NCBI GenBank assembly: GCA_003999685.1
Contig: CP021225.1
Coordinates: 1,364,001-1,428,000 of the forward strand
DNA: 64,000 bases
Source: Taiwanofungus camphoratus
Lineage: Eukaryota; Basidiomycota; Agaricomycetes; Polyporales; Taiwanofungaceae
Direction: 5' to 3'
Below are positions 24,005 to 36,618 of this stretch, piece after piece. A program made the position numbers and the translations under genes. The notes beneath the pieces are model-generated. The model was not told where the DNA came from, did not search any database, and was given only the letters and a program-made list of their open reading frames with translations. Every line of letters begins with the position of its first letter. The stretch's first letter is position 1.

Positions 24005-27000
24005 TTACTCATAATCTGCACCCTTGGGACATTTGACGCTCACCAGCTGCGCAGCAAGACCGGCACCGTCGTCCCCGAACTGTATACGCTTCTTCCAGGT
24101 CTTTCGCTTTTTCTGGCGTCGCTCCTTCTCTGATACTTGCAGAGGACGTGCAGGCGCTGCGATATATGCAAGGCGGGAGGGGTTTTGAAAAACATGATCA
24201 CGGTCGTCATCGTCCTCGTCCTCTTCGTCCTCTTGGTTACCTTCCTCTTCACCGTCCAACGGCTCATCGTCATCCATCCCTGAACGCTTTAGGACCAGTG
24301 CAGTCAGTCTTCTGCCGTATAAGCAGCCTGTATCGAGGCCGATACTCCACCGCTTGACGTCCAGCCCTCGAGTTGCAGCATGTCCATACACGATAGTTGA
24401 AGGCTCGCAAGGAAGCCGCGCTTGCTCGCTGTCCTCGTCTTGATTTTCGTGGCCAAGCCCATCAGAAACTGACACCGCGGTTCTATGTCGCCTATCCGAG
24501 CGCTCAATATTGACGTCAGACAACACTTTGGAGGTATGTGAAGATCGGTGAAGATTCTCTGACACTGACGCAGAGGTTTCATCGAAACCAGCACAGCGCC
24601 CTATCTGGTCATTCCAAATTTGGCTCCATGGTGTACCTTTGTCATTACTTCTGGGTATTCGTTAGCATGCATGGGGGCTAGTGGTTGGCACATGTTGCCT
24701 CTTATATGAACACATTCGGACGCAACTCACCGAGTAACTTTGCCCTTCTTGCGCACACCTCGCATATTCAACAGCACCCATGGGTCGCGATTATCCGGTA
24801 TTTCACTGAGAATCGCTTTCTCTTGCGCTGTACGCAGTCGCTCTTCAGTGCGGTTCCTTCTACCTGGATAGTAGAGGACTTCTTGTCCGCGTCCTAGTTC
24901 GTTGAGCGAAAACATGACACGTCTATCCTCATCTACTTCATCGGTCAAATGAGATCTGACATTATGTGCAAAATCGTCATTAGGATAGGACTTGAGGTAA
25001 GGACTGTGCGCAAGTGGCTGTCGCATATCCGACGGAGGAAAGTGAGGATCGGACGGAAGGATGCCTGCATGAACGACGAAGACGTGCTCGGAGGGAATGT
25101 GCAGGACCAACGGCAGGGAGCGGAGGCATTCTTTATGAGCAGGCGTCATGTCCCTACGGGTTAAGAGTGGATCAGCACGCGATACCCGCGCCTGACGAAC
25201 GAAGGACACACTTTGCCAGCCAATAATGGTCAGAGAATATCTGCCAGTCCTTCCTTGCGCGTCTCTTGCCCGGGCGCGGGATACGGCGCCACCACTCGGC
25301 GCGCCAGGTCCCCGCAGCCCGCTTGCGAGCAACGTCCGCCCACTGGATCGGGTCCGATGTGCCCTTGGGATCGCGCGCCCTATCGTGCTCCCACTCTGAC
25401 TCGACCAGCGCGAGGAACTGTGTCCCTGTGTAGATAGGCGGGTCCTTGTCCACGCCCGCCGGTGAGAAAACGGGGCCTGCGGTGAGCGAGGATGGGGAGG
25501 AGAGCGGCTCCTTGAGTTTCTCGAACCAATCTCGCCATGCGCACCATTGGATGACCATCTGGTCATGGTTGCCCCGCACAGCATACACCCGTCCCCGGCA
25601 GCCGCTGCTGTCGCGATGACCCGTTCGAGCTTCAGAATCAATTTCATCATGAGAGCCTATAGGGGCCTTGTGTTCGGGATCAGAAGCTGTCGGTGATGAG
25701 TGGGATCCAGAACGCTGATGGGTGATGAAGTCGAGCACAGCTAATGAACCCGCATGCGATGACTTGGCTAAAATGTCGCCGGCGAAAATAAGTATATCTG
25801 TATGCGATGTATAGGATACTGTTGATAAAAGAGTGCTATGGATGTCGAATAAGATAGGTCAGACACTGACTTGATAGAGAGACAAGGTAAGAGAGCATGG
25901 AAGACAAAATAAAGGCGACGGAGATGTTCTTCGCATGTCACATGCTTACTGTGGGCTCTAGTTCTTCGCAAGCTCCCGCGTGTCAGTATCTGATGCGCGG
26001 GAACAGTAGTGGATCATTACTCTACGCAGTCCCCTTCAGAGAATACTACTTCGTGTCTTGGAAAATTGGCTCTACTTCCATCCTATGATCATGATCCATC
26101 TATTCACTGAACGCCAAGCACGTGCTACTCCAGCCCAAGCACAGGAGTCTTGACGGGTCCAGAATGATTACTGACCCCTCCCTGAGGCGTATGCCCTGAA
26201 ACATGGAGTGCGCGCATTGATGGTAAGGCAACAGCCTCTTCCAAAACTACCCCGTTATTCAAAGCAGATCAAGAAGTAGCAGGATCATCATGCTGCAGAG
26301 ACTGGATCTGGCAAGCTGTTTCCTCGCCATCCGCGCGCGCCTCTGTCTTAAGCGCCAGCGCCGTGATGAATGCAGACGGATCTACAAGTCGAAGAGCTGC
26401 GCAAAGGAGATCGTCGTCCTCTGGCCTGAGGAACCATGACCATCAGGGGCTTGCAAACCCCCTTCCTGGAATTGTGCACAACAAGCCTTTGTTCGCATCT
26501 GATTAATCCAAGCGAGAAATCAGATGCGATCTCCTGACAATCCTGTCATGGCAGGTCTCGTTTGCAAGGCGCGGGCGGCCAATCAGGTTCGAGTATCTCA
26601 TACACGTGCATCCGCTCGTGCATGCATGCAGAGTACGCGCCTCCAGGTTGGTCTATATGCGGACTGCAGAGATGAGGTGCTGGGCGACTGAAACCGCCGC
26701 GCACGAAAGGAGCACTGCCCATGGGACACAGACTGCATGTACGAGCACACTCACTGCAGGGACTTGTTCATGCCGTGGACATCGCCAATGATGATTACAC
26801 GTCTGCTTGGGTCGTCTGCGGTTGGCTTCATCAAGTAGCAACAACACGGGAGCAGCCCAGATACTCACGAAGACCAAGCTCGCTTTCGGATAGGGTATGT
26901 GTATGTATATAATTGTCAAAGTCGGGCAAGTCTGCCGTCGCCGATGAGCCCGCCCAATGCGTCCGGTGTAATTAACGTCACGACGCACTATATTTGTCCC

Positions 27001-27142
27001 CTTTCTTGGAGGTAGTAAAATCAGGAAAGTGGAAGCGGGGAACGAGGTCGAATTCGTTGGCAATGCCGAGCAGAAGAAACGAGAGGACGAACAAAGAAAG
27101 GACAGAACACGCCACGGTGGAGAAACTGGCGGTCTTGCGCAT
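24005..27142 (-). CDS. Calcineurin-like metallophosphatase, PPN2-type vacuolar endopolyphosphatase
   Basis: Predicted metal-dependent enzyme that cuts polyphosphate in the vacuole. Exon 1 (27142-26989) starts MRKTASFSTVACSVLSLFVL, a short basic tail plus one transmembrane anchor, typical of a type II vacuolar protein. Exons 2 (26931-26869) and 3 (26815-26755) lead to RRVIIIGDVHGMNKSL. Exon 4 resumes at 25835 after a 919-base intron with HTLLSTVSYTSHTDILIFAG and DILAKSSHAGSL. All five metallophosphatase motifs are present: GDVHG, GDI, VRGNHDQMV, VVHAGILP and YGHAATRGLDV, followed by WSIGLDTGCLYGRRLTALVL. The C-terminus has a strongly acidic run (about 24270-24190) and basic residues. Joining exons 3 and 4 gives the normal spacing between GDVHG and GDI. 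PPN2 identity is inferred from the anchor and motif spacing. Confidence 0.86.
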
Positions 27143-28043
27143 GGCTCGAAAGGAAAGGGGTCGAGCAGATGGTTGTGACCAAGAGGTTTTTAAGACTGAC
27201 GGCCGAAAGGGAAAACGTCAGGTATTATGCCCCTGGCATTGTAACTGAAGCCGTCTATACTTAGGGAACAGGCGGAATTGTGCCAGTGGTGCGGCTGCCT
27301 GCGTCATGCTTATGGCGTTATCAGATAAGATTATTATTATTTTTAAGACGATACATCAATCTGATCAAGTACCGCATCAGCCAGCCGCCCAGTGCCTGTC
27401 TGCGCATCCGGATATGTTGGCAGAACTCGTTGTACTAAGGTATGACTACTACCGTCAGGCAATTTTCTAGTGTCCGAGTTATACAGTGTCATGGCAGAAC
27501 GAGGAGGGGCTAGGAAAGAAGACCAGCTATCGCGATCAGAATTTGGGGTATAAAGAGGCATGTCATATTGGCACAGCTCTAAACCGCTTGCAACACCGAG
27601 CATCACTTCCGACATCGACGGAGCTGGCAGGGGGGCTCAGGGAGGCTCAAAATGTTATGAATTGCTCGCGGTACACTTTTGCAAGGGCAACTGGCGTAGA
27701 CTGAGTGAGTCCTTGTTCGCTTGGATCCAAGAGTAAGTGTTCGACTAGAAATGTTGCAAGTATGAGCATATGATCTGCAGATGGTGCCACGGTGAAACCG
27801 AGGAACTGATCTGAAGACATGACGACAGAATTTAGAAATTCGTTCAAAGTCAAGTTTGTCCCAGTTCGGTCTCATGCATCATGCCACACCTACTAGTGTC
27901 AAAAGCAACACGATTTCATGGTCGTACCACCATGAGTGGGAAGGCTATACTTCAATCAAGTTTAATGGATAAGTAAGAGGCTTGGCCTGGGGGTGGATAT
28001 TAAAGTCATGATGGACGTATAACTTGTAGACGCTAAATTGCGC
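27143..28043. other. Region with an unassigned minus-strand open frame
   Basis: On the minus strand an ATG at 27615 opens a 90-codon frame (MSEVMLGVASGLELCQYDMP) ending at 27343. An upstream open stretch at 27850-27650 (LNEFLNSVVMSSDQFLGFTV) may belong to it. I could not splice the two in frame or name a family; it may be a remnant. Confidence 0.3.
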
Positions 28044-28552
28044 ACGTTGAGGTGGACCACAGACGGGAGATGCGCGGGCACAGTGCCCGTAGGTCGCGTA
28101 TGCCTACAGGGTAGGGTGTTACCAGGGTAGTTTGGCCGAATGCATCAACAACCCGGAGTTGGAATAGGATGATACAGCAGCCAATTAAAGTGCATTGTTT
28201 AAATCCTTGGATGAAGTCCACAAATACATCTGTCGTTTGAAGGTTGCCTTCATTTGGCAGTGTGCAATTGGCTGTAAGTGACTATGCCGCCCTGCCTAAT
28301 GTAAGTGTTTGGCAAGAGCTTATGATCCTGACAACCCTTATAGCGTGCACTGTAGCGTGCACTATCGAGACAAGTTATGAACTTCTGACTAACGTGATCC
28401 CGGATGACGAGATAATGGAGGAGCATCGGTGCAAGGGAATGGAGGACTAGTGTGATTAAGAGTGCCTTGTAAAATCATTCGGGCCTTTCTGTCCCAAGTC
28501 AGGAATGGCGCGCAACAGCCGCACCGAACGGCGATAGGAAGGCGGGTTTCAT
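28044..28552 (+). pseudogene. Inverted segmental duplication, copy B, carrying an AIG2-like 3' end
   Basis: Reverse-complement match to 21783-22253. On the plus strand 28046-28114 reads VEVDHRREMRGHSARRSRM then PTG and a stop, a diverged version of the tail of the intact AIG2-like gene. The remainder corresponds to that gene's 3' flank. No upstream AIG2 exon is present, so this is a truncated copy. It holds an extra block of about 40 bases near 28270-28310 absent from copy A. Confidence 0.8.
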
Positions 28553-29120
28553 AACGAGGAATAGACAAATATTAGGAAGGCTGAAAGACTCACGTACCTC
28601 CAGTGCTATCTGTTTCACTTGTGGCCGATACCAAGGTTTAGACCAAGGGATGTATGTTTCGATGAAAATAAAAGTTCATGTTCACAACTGCGTTGGATCG
28701 CAGGATGCTCTGGAGATGGCACATCCCTTCACTATTGTAAACATGGAAGAATGCTCATATACAAGACCACAACGTTGAAGCAAGCAAAAGATAACCACGA
28801 ACAAGGGCAAAAATGATAGCTATGACACCGCGACAAGGGCACTCAGGTTTTGAACAGCATACGGGTCGCAGGCTGATGAGATCCAGCGGGTGTTACAGGT
28901 AGGCCCAGGGAGAGTGAAGATCTCCGATGTTAATAGCGAATCTACCAACGAATGCCAAGGTAGAAGGGATTCGCAGACACGATGGACATCTAATAAACCG
29001 CTGTCAATTCTTGAGTTTGTTGTCTTGTTCGATCTACAACTGGAAAATCAATTTGATCATGTCCCACAATTGGAATACTTTAATTTATTCCCCGCTCGGT
29101 AGCAAAGTCTGTACATCATG
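28553..29120. other. Intergenic region, nothing recognised
   Basis: No conserved protein or RNA gene is seen between copy B and the 3' end of the F-box gene. Confidence 0.5.
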
Positions 29121-30622
29121 CTATGGCATCGGGAAGGTGCCGGGTTCCGAGGGCCCTAGCCAAACTTGCCGGAGATTGGGAAACAGGTTCGAAAGGAAAG
29201 CGGCCACCTTTATCGGATCGCTCAATTCCACGTAGCCACCGACATCCAAAAGATGCAAACTATGTTGAATGCATTCATTGGGCGGTTTCTTCGAGGGGCT
29301 GTCCATTTGTAAGGTATCAAGCCTAATGCGCAATGTTTTGAGACGCGGACAGTGGTTTGCAACATGAACTAGGTTATGTAGTGGTATGGCATCACTAGTT
29401 CGCAGGCCCCAGTGTCCTCTTGGCAGATCCAATGTCTCCATATGCGGCCACGCATTCGTTATATCCTTCAGAGCATTTTCGCCAAATTCGAAATGGCCTG
29501 CACGAATTTTCAGAATCTTCATATTGCGGAAAGCATATAACACTTGCAGCGGAATCGCGGTCGAACGATCGCCCCCATTTCCTAATATTTCGAGCTTTTC
29601 CAGTGAAGTATGCTCACATTGATTGTGGATTGCTTCGATGAATTCGTGAGTAGAGTCGGTATTTAATACCCTGGTGAAAATGTCCCGTAACTTGCAGAAA
29701 CTCGACAGCCTCACGATGGTAGTGCAAGATGAGATCGACAGGCACTCGATTCTCAAGGCCTCAAGGGTAAGGAACTGCAGGGGACGTGTGCCCATTCATA
29801 GTTATTGTTCTCTCCACGAAATTGTGGCTCGAAGTTATCACCAGGTGAAGGTGGACGAGGTGTGGCAAGTATGCCAAATCTTCCAGTGCATCAAAGAAGA
29901 TTATCGCAGATGTGTACGAAAAAGACTGAAGGTTCACAAAGGCCCTCAGGGCTCCGGGTATGGGCATAAGATCTACAGTCGACCCAAGTTCCAGGTGGAG
30001 TTTCCGAAGATGCGGACATATATCATCCAAATACGCCAGAATCGAGATAAACTCCACGCGCTGACTGTCTACTTGCAACGTGAAGTCCATGAGCTTTGGT
30101 CCTAAGAACAGCCTGGTAAAATGAAGCGTATCTCCCATCTCCATCTCGGATACTTCCAGTCTCTGTAGATTAGGCAGAATTTCCAGCGAGGGACGATAAA
30201 GGCTGAGAGATATAAAGACGTCGATGGATGGATGGTCGAAGTAACGACCCAACGAGTCTGGATAGTTTTTCCCTGATGTCCAAAAGAATAGCTCTTTGAC
30301 GCGAGGGGCGTACTCATCAAATCGGTCCCAGTCACTAGGAATTAATGGTCTTCTAAAGGTCTGCAATGTGAAGAAACGGTATAAGTAGTAAAAGGACACG
30401 AATGATCAAGAGCAATACCAATCTATCACCCTGCGCATACTTCCACAAGTGGGAAGGCATACATTTGATAAGGTTCTAGTGCCAGAGCATGTTGAGCGCG
30501 GGGTCGTGGAAAACACGGCATGTTCGTGCGAGAATAGCGAGGGTTTCGAATCCGTCGTAGTCTTGATGAACCTCTTCGACAATGAGGCGGACGATCTCTG
30601 CAACGAGCAGACAACGATGCAT
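29121..30622 (-). pseudogene. F-box protein gene with a premature stop codon
   Basis: An ATG at 30622 opens MHRCLLVAEIVRLIVEEVHQ and LARTCRVFHDPALNMLWH, the characteristic short F-box N-terminus of Polyporales-type families. An in-frame TAG at 30476-30478 follows immediately, then the family sequence goes on in frame as NLIKCMPSHLWKYAQGDR. A GT-AG intron leads to TFRRPLIPSDWDRFDEYAPR and leucine-rich repeats. A 46-base intron near 29800 joins the final exon, which ends PSEPGTFPMP. Apart from the TAG the reading is open throughout (about 480 codons), so inactivation is recent, or translation restarts at a downstream ATG near 30459. Intact members are probable SCF substrate adaptors. Confidence 0.75.
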
Positions 30623-31360
30623 TGTGACAAAATTTGCGTGTCTATGTAGGAAACGCTCAGAGACGTCTGTGAATTCAAAGTCCTGTCAGTTGTAGCAACC
30701 AGAACGAAGAGATACGAGGTAGGAAGTGAAATATCTGGCTACTAAGCAAAAGGCAGCTGATCAACGTTCCCGCCACTCTCCTTGCATGGCAGGACCATCG
30801 CCGCGGCACCGCCTATACTTAGAGGTTCGATCCCATTTTCGGCCAATGTTATGTACAAAGTTTACCGAAATTGACCGTGTTCGGACCACCGAAACAGGAT
30901 ATGTTCAGGATCAAAGCTCTTATAAGGACAGGGTTGTAAGGGTCAAATGTCACGACCTTGCCCTTTTGACCCGGTCCGTATAACCTCAGACACTAAATCC
31001 TCTGACCACAGCTTTTGACCAACACCCACTGAGCGTTGCTGGCCTGATTTTCAAGTCATTCAATGTTCTAGCTTGCATCCCCCTGGTCCTAGGTGCCCGG
31101 GTGACAACACGTTAGCGAAGCTGTTCATATGCAAGATATCGTCTACTGTCTCCTGTGCATATCGGCAGCTCGCGAACTGCTTAAACTTTATATTACGGTC
31201 AGAGTGCTCAAGGGTTATCAATTTGGGGCGCGAGCCTCCAAGAGTATTATCTTTTTGCCGCCTTTGTCTGCACATCAGCATGAATAAAACTCAGTACCTC
31301 CTGAAAACACTGTCTGTTTCAAGTCGTCTATCAGCTATAGTCTTACGGAGAAGTTTGACA
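30623..31360. other. Intergenic region, nothing recognised
   Basis: Contains the F-box gene promoter and the HSP20-like gene's 3' flank. No additional gene is supported. Confidence 0.5.
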
Positions 31361-32214
31361 TCATCGTACTTGGGCCGTAGGTGAGCCAACCCGTTTGCAA
31401 CGCGAGTTTGGATATGTCAGAATCAAATGTTGACCATCCCGTGAAGCTCGAACTTCATCAAACTGGATGGACTTGCGTCAACAAGCCGACCTCGGTGCTC
31501 CAAGACTTACGGCCACTCACCCCTGTTCCTTCCGGCAACGGGAGGGTGTGGCTGCATTTCCTCTCTTCACGGTCGCGCACCAGCACCTGACCCTCCCGCT
31601 TCTCCGTCACTTTCATAGTGACCCAGCTAACAACAAGACACCTCGAGCGGAAGCTGACGTGCATGTCTTGTTTCCTGACTCCCGGTATCTCGAAGGTGGC
31701 AGTCATCTAGGCACGCGGAGTTCGTTGAGCATATCCCAGAAAGGGCAGTGGAGATTACCATGCGACCGTCTGCAGATTGCTTGAAACTCACGCTGGTGCA
31801 GAGGCGTTTATTCTACGTGAGCTACCGACTTCAGACCAGGACACACCTGGAGACTCGTTTTGTTACTTTGCGTGCAGATGCTTGACCTGCAGTCGGAGAC
31901 ATCGCTGTCTCGACCGACCTGACCTTCGAGGGCGAAACAGCCAGTTCTCGCTCTTTAGACTGCCGCACTTCCTCCCATACTGGATCTAGGGAGACTGGCT
32001 GAGGCGATCCAGGAAAAGTTGGGTCCATTGGCGAGTATAGCGGTGTAGGAGGCGGCTCGGGGGCCATTGGCCGTTTCAGGTCTGCGGGCATGATCAGAGG
32101 AGTGACCGCAGGGGTTTCTCGCGGGGCAAATGCCTTCTCGAAGAGCCTGTCAAAGGCATCCAATGAGCGGCGTGGCTTGCCATTCTTGGTCGTTGGGTGG
32201 TTCCTGGCGGCCAT
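31361..32214 (-). CDS. Small heat-shock protein (HSP20/alpha-crystallin domain)
   Basis: ATP-independent holdase chaperone, presumably cytosolic. The start ATG at 32214 gives MAARNHPTTKNGKPRRSLDA and a proline-rich N-terminal arm (LKRPMAPEPPPTPLYSPMDP). After one or two introns comes the alpha-crystallin domain: MTATFEIPGVRKQDMHVSF, LVVSWVTMKVTEKREGQVLV and HTLPLPEGTGFDEVRA, then DGQHLILTYPNSR. It ends VGSPTAQVR. TATFEIPGV and LPLP are hallmarks of fungal HSP20s. The exon connecting the arm to the domain (VSFKQSADGRM) is my best reading but not certain. Sequence outside the core is more diverged than in ordinary stress-induced members. Confidence 0.8.
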
Positions 32215-32694
32215 TTAGGTGTGCTGAACCCTCAGGTACGATGCTTATGAGTATGGGTCATGGCGTCGAGCAGTGTACGTCGGGGCCTTTATGTGAAACA
32301 TCAGCGTGTTTCATGCGGCTTCTCGCGAGGCTGCTAAAGTGAATCCAGACGCCATGACGGCAGAGCTTGTTCGCACATCGCGAACTCGAAGGCAAAAGAG
32401 ACGTCGTAAGTAGAGACAAGGGTCGCCGATCAGATAATGGAAGTTTCTGCTACATATGACAGCAGAGAGTCAGAAATGTGCATTCCGAATTTCTCATCTG
32501 TGCTACAAATCGAGTACATGTGGTTGAGCGGAGAACTATGTGTGTACAGAAGGACACCTCGAGGATGCCATGAGGCCAAACTAATACATGAGGCAGATGT
32601 CAAGCCTTCCTGGGCACACTAGCAACGACAGCGCTGAGGGCCCAGCAATAAAGATAGTTACAATGAGACCAAGGATTGAAAGCATTAAGAGATG
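32215..32694. other. Promoter of the HSP20-like gene and 3' flank of the helicase gene
   Basis: No extra gene. I could not point to convincing heat-shock elements. Confidence 0.4.
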
Positions 32695-35600
32695 TCATGT
32701 ACGCTTGAAAGGTATCCTGAACTTCTTTTTGGGATAACCGGCGCCACCCGGTCCCACACCTAGCCGTCTTTTCGCTCCTGCTGACTTATTCATCGATGGC
32801 CCAGAAGGGTTTTGTCCGCTTGATGAGGTACCTTCCGAGCCTAGGAAGCTTGACGATGCGGGTGGTACAGCATCCTGCGTGCGAGTATTCGATGTAGAAG
32901 CTGACTTGATGGTAGTTCGATTGGCTTCGAGAGGTCTAGAAAATGGCTGAGGTTGTGTTTGCTTTGTAGGAGGATGGGGTGCTTCTGAACTGCAGCCGTT
33001 TGAAGCGATCGATGGAGGCCTAGTCTGGGGCGTGCTCCCAAGGGCAGAATTGAGAACAAAGCTGCAGGATGGGGATAGTGGGCGAGATGAGGGACGACAG
33101 TGTTCAAACGGTCGTTCTGATAACGCCGCAGGGAGATAAAGCTTCGCAGACTGAAACGTCACTGTACCTATTCAGATAACTCGGTCATGATAACAAGAAT
33201 TGGCACTAATACTCATATACATACCTTGAACAGGAGTCAAGAGTGGAGGCTTGCATACAGAAGAGCGACCACTTGACTCATACGATCCGCTTACTTGATC
33301 GCCTTCGTTGCGGTTCCATGGCGAAGGCTTCGCAATTTGATTACTGTGACGTGGGTTTAGAGCACTGCAAGGGTGACAGAGAATGATTGCGCACTGTTCG
33401 GCTATCATGCGAGCGACGTCGGACTCGTCTGGAGGTGTTCGATCTAGTACTCTTGCTATGAGGGCTCGGTCAGTCATCTGGAGATTTGGTAACTGGTCTG
33501 TAAAAATGGTCTAAAAATAAGGCGTCAATACACATCTTCACATGAAGGCTTACGGGAACTAACTGGGTTGTCTTTTGTGATAACCGACACAAAGTCGGAC
33601 AACTCCTTCTGCTTCACTTCACCAGCTACCATCCGTGCAGTGGACCAAGACAAATATAGGAGACTTTGTGCACGCGTACAGGCGACGTAGAGCAATCGCC
33701 TAGTACACCGCAGCAAGTTGCGTGTTAGGTATGTCACTCACTTGCCCAATCAGAATGTAAGAAGACGCACCGCTCTTCTTCCACATCCTCGGTGCGATGA
33801 GAAGGAAAGGTTCCCTTCTCAACTACATTAATAGAAAGGAAAATTAGAACTGCTTCCATTAGGAACCTGTTCGTACGCATACCCGCAGGGACCATGACTA
33901 CTGGCCATTCAAGCCCCTTGGCGGCGTGGCAAGTCGAAATGGTGACTTTCTAGGAGCATCGGAAGGTGAATACAGGGCATACTCGGACATAGTCCAGGGT
34001 GAACTTACTCCCCTTTCTCCTGCCTCATCGCTCTGTGCCTTAGTGTCAGTCGAAAGCATTGAAGCCTGTAGAAACAACCGCAACGGTGTGTCCCTTTGAC
34101 GTTCCATAGTGTCAGATATCGTCTAAGAAGGGACAATTGTTGTACCTTTGACTTTGGCTCATCAGCTCTTGTGTCTTTCCTTTCCCTTTCCCGTCCGTAT
34201 GATGTCTAAACTCGGCAGAACCGACTCCTCCAGATTGGTCCTCATCGAAATCCTCAAAGACATCATCCCAGCCGCTCGCGGATTCATCTTCGATATCAAC
34301 GGTGTCCGTACCAGATTCTTGACGAGAGATACTGGACTCGACCTCACTTGCAAAGTTGATGAGCTCTTGCACGTTGTCCCAGCGACTCTCCCAGTCCTGT
34401 TGCGTCTTCTTAAGGTGACTCTCATACTTGATAAGATCAAGCAAACGACGTATAAGGTCTGATGGTGACGTGCCCTATGAACCATATCGAGAATAGTCAG
34501 CATCTACCCACGAATGATCGCAGATTGACTGAAACCTCGTTCGCGAGTTTGCGCAATTCGCGAATCGGTCGCAGGAACGTAGTCAACTTGCGCTTTACTG
34601 AGGGTTTGATATCAGGCATTTTCCCGTCGAATATTTGCTCAGCAACTTCTAGGGGCGACAACTTGACTCGCTCCGCTGTTGATAGGATTTCCGAAATAGT
34701 CTGCAAAAGGTTGATCGAAGACGAAAGCCCTGCGTCAAGTAGTAACATACCTTTTCACCAATACCCCGGCTTGGGACATTTATAACCCGTGTAAACGCAG
34801 GTGAGAAATGAGGATTGTCAATTACTTGTAAATACGCCAGCAGGTCTTTGACCTGCAATTGAGACTCGAACTGTAGTTTCCTGCCACACCACATGGCCGA
34901 TACACACCTCAAGACGCTCAAAGAACTTATGGCCACCCAGCACTCGGTTTGGTATTCCTTCCTTTTGCAAGGCGCTCTCGATCTGCCGAGACAATGCATT
35001 GAAACGCACTGTAACAAATCGTTACGAGTGGCAATACCGGGATGATGGAACAAGTAACAACATGGATGGTAAGCGCATATAGATACATAATTATGACCTG
35101 AAATGTATTGACTTACAAAGAACAACAAAATCACCCCATCTCAGCATCCCGCCCGTACATGCAACCAATCTCTTGATTTCAACTGCAATGAAAGCTGCTT
35201 CCGATTGTTCAAATGGAAATGATCGTAAAACGGGCACTGGTCCTGATGGATGGGTAGTGTGTAATGATTTAGGAATGCGTTTCCGGTCTGGTCATTGGAA
35301 AAAAGTATCAGTATGGACATGATCACGAGGTCAGATGCTTGAATTGAGCACCTTGAGCTATCACAGCTATGCTAGCCGCCAGAATGGCCCCTGTAGACCG
35401 ATAATTTTGCTCAAGAAAAATCTGATGCGTTGAAGGAAAGTCTAGCCGCGGCGATGATACACGTTAAATCGTATATATTTTGACCGCGCACCCACCTCTT
35501 TGCATCTTGGAAAGGTTCTCAACCTCAGCAGAGCGCCACCCGTATACTCAAGCTCTATGTGAATACGGGCATATGAGTTAAAAATGAGAACTCACTTGAC

Positions 35601-36618
35601 TGATCCGGATCTCCGACTATCGTAATATGGCTACTAGCAGCAGCGATATGTCGCATTAGGTCATATTGGACGTTGTTTGTGTCTTGACTTCGCGTTTGAA
35701 AAGGAATGAGCCATGTAGAAGTGTGCAGGGGTCGGTTCACATACAATTCGTCTACTAGTACATGCCTGCACCATTCTCCGACTTTTGGGTTATTAGCAAA
35801 CAACTTCACCCCGAAGACCAGCAGGTCGTCGAAGTCCAGACTATTGCTGATTCGCAGTACTTTCTCATACTCCCTATAGACTTGCGCAACCGTATACTCT
35901 ATGATGTCCGTAGATGCTATTTCGTCCATAGACTTTTCTGCCAGATTGAGTTTATTCTTCGACATATACTCACGCTTCGTACTTGTGAATCTCTCAAGAA
36001 GATCATCCGCGGAGCGACCTTTGGCCTTCGCCTGAGAAATATTTGAAAGTACGGTGGCTTCTTTGAGGGTAATGTTTCTTTCTGCAAGAGCATCCTTAAA
36101 TGGTTCCAAAATCCGCTTTATAATCTTTTTACTGCGAAAGACGATTCATGTGGAAAGCCATCATCCGTCGGTGGTGCAGGTGTTGATATTGTGAACATAC
36201 CTCTCGTCTGCGTCGCATATAGTGAAACTTCCTTCTATACCTACAAGCCCTGCATGCCATCTCAAAAACATCGCACATAAAGCATGAAATGTGCCGATCT
36301 TGATTTGGCCTGTTGTCTCCTTCCCAACGAGCTTCGTGAGCCGCTCACGCATTTCATTGGCAGCTTTGTTCGTGAACGTGACGGCGCATATCGAGAAAGG
36401 AAGTATGTGATGATGTGTAATAAGATGCGCAATTCGACACGTCAGAACCTTCGTCTTTCCGCTTCCTGGACCGGCTAAGATCTGCAATGGTATTTCCGGC
36501 GGGTGTCGCACAGCTGTCGAGATACTGGTAGTGAATAAGTGAACACCAATAAAGACAGTTATGAGAGACCTTTCAGTTGTGCAGCGTTGAGACTTTGCAA
36601 GTAGTCGAAAGGCATCAT
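32695..36618 (-). CDS. SRS2: Srs2-type superfamily 1 DNA helicase (UvrD/PcrA fold)
   Basis: 3'-5' translocase that strips Rad51 from single-stranded DNA and limits recombination, nuclear. It starts MMPFDYLQSLNAAQLKAV, the Q motif. Walker A is LAGPGSGKTKVL, motif Ia VTFTNKAANEMRERL, motif Ic IGTFHALCAMFLRWH, motif II VDEFQDTNNVQYDLM (split by an intron), motif III VGDPDQSIYGWRSAEV, motif IV FLEQNYRSTGAILAAS, then GGHKFFERLEV, RVINVPSRGIGEK, motif V STCHAAKGLEWPVVMVP and motif VI RRLLYVACTRAQSLLYLSWS. An acidic linker (SGWDDVFEDFDEDQSGG) interrupts domain 2A. The tail of about 155 residues is serine/proline-rich and basic and ends KKKFRIPFKRT, a plausible nuclear signal or PCNA-binding area. 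About 14 or more exons. Confidence 0.93.

Noticed and set aside
26653-27063. Apparent 136-codon minus-strand gene
   Set aside because: It is a wrong-frame reading through exons 2-3 and introns of the PPN2-like gene, whose correct frame gives GDVHGMNKSL.
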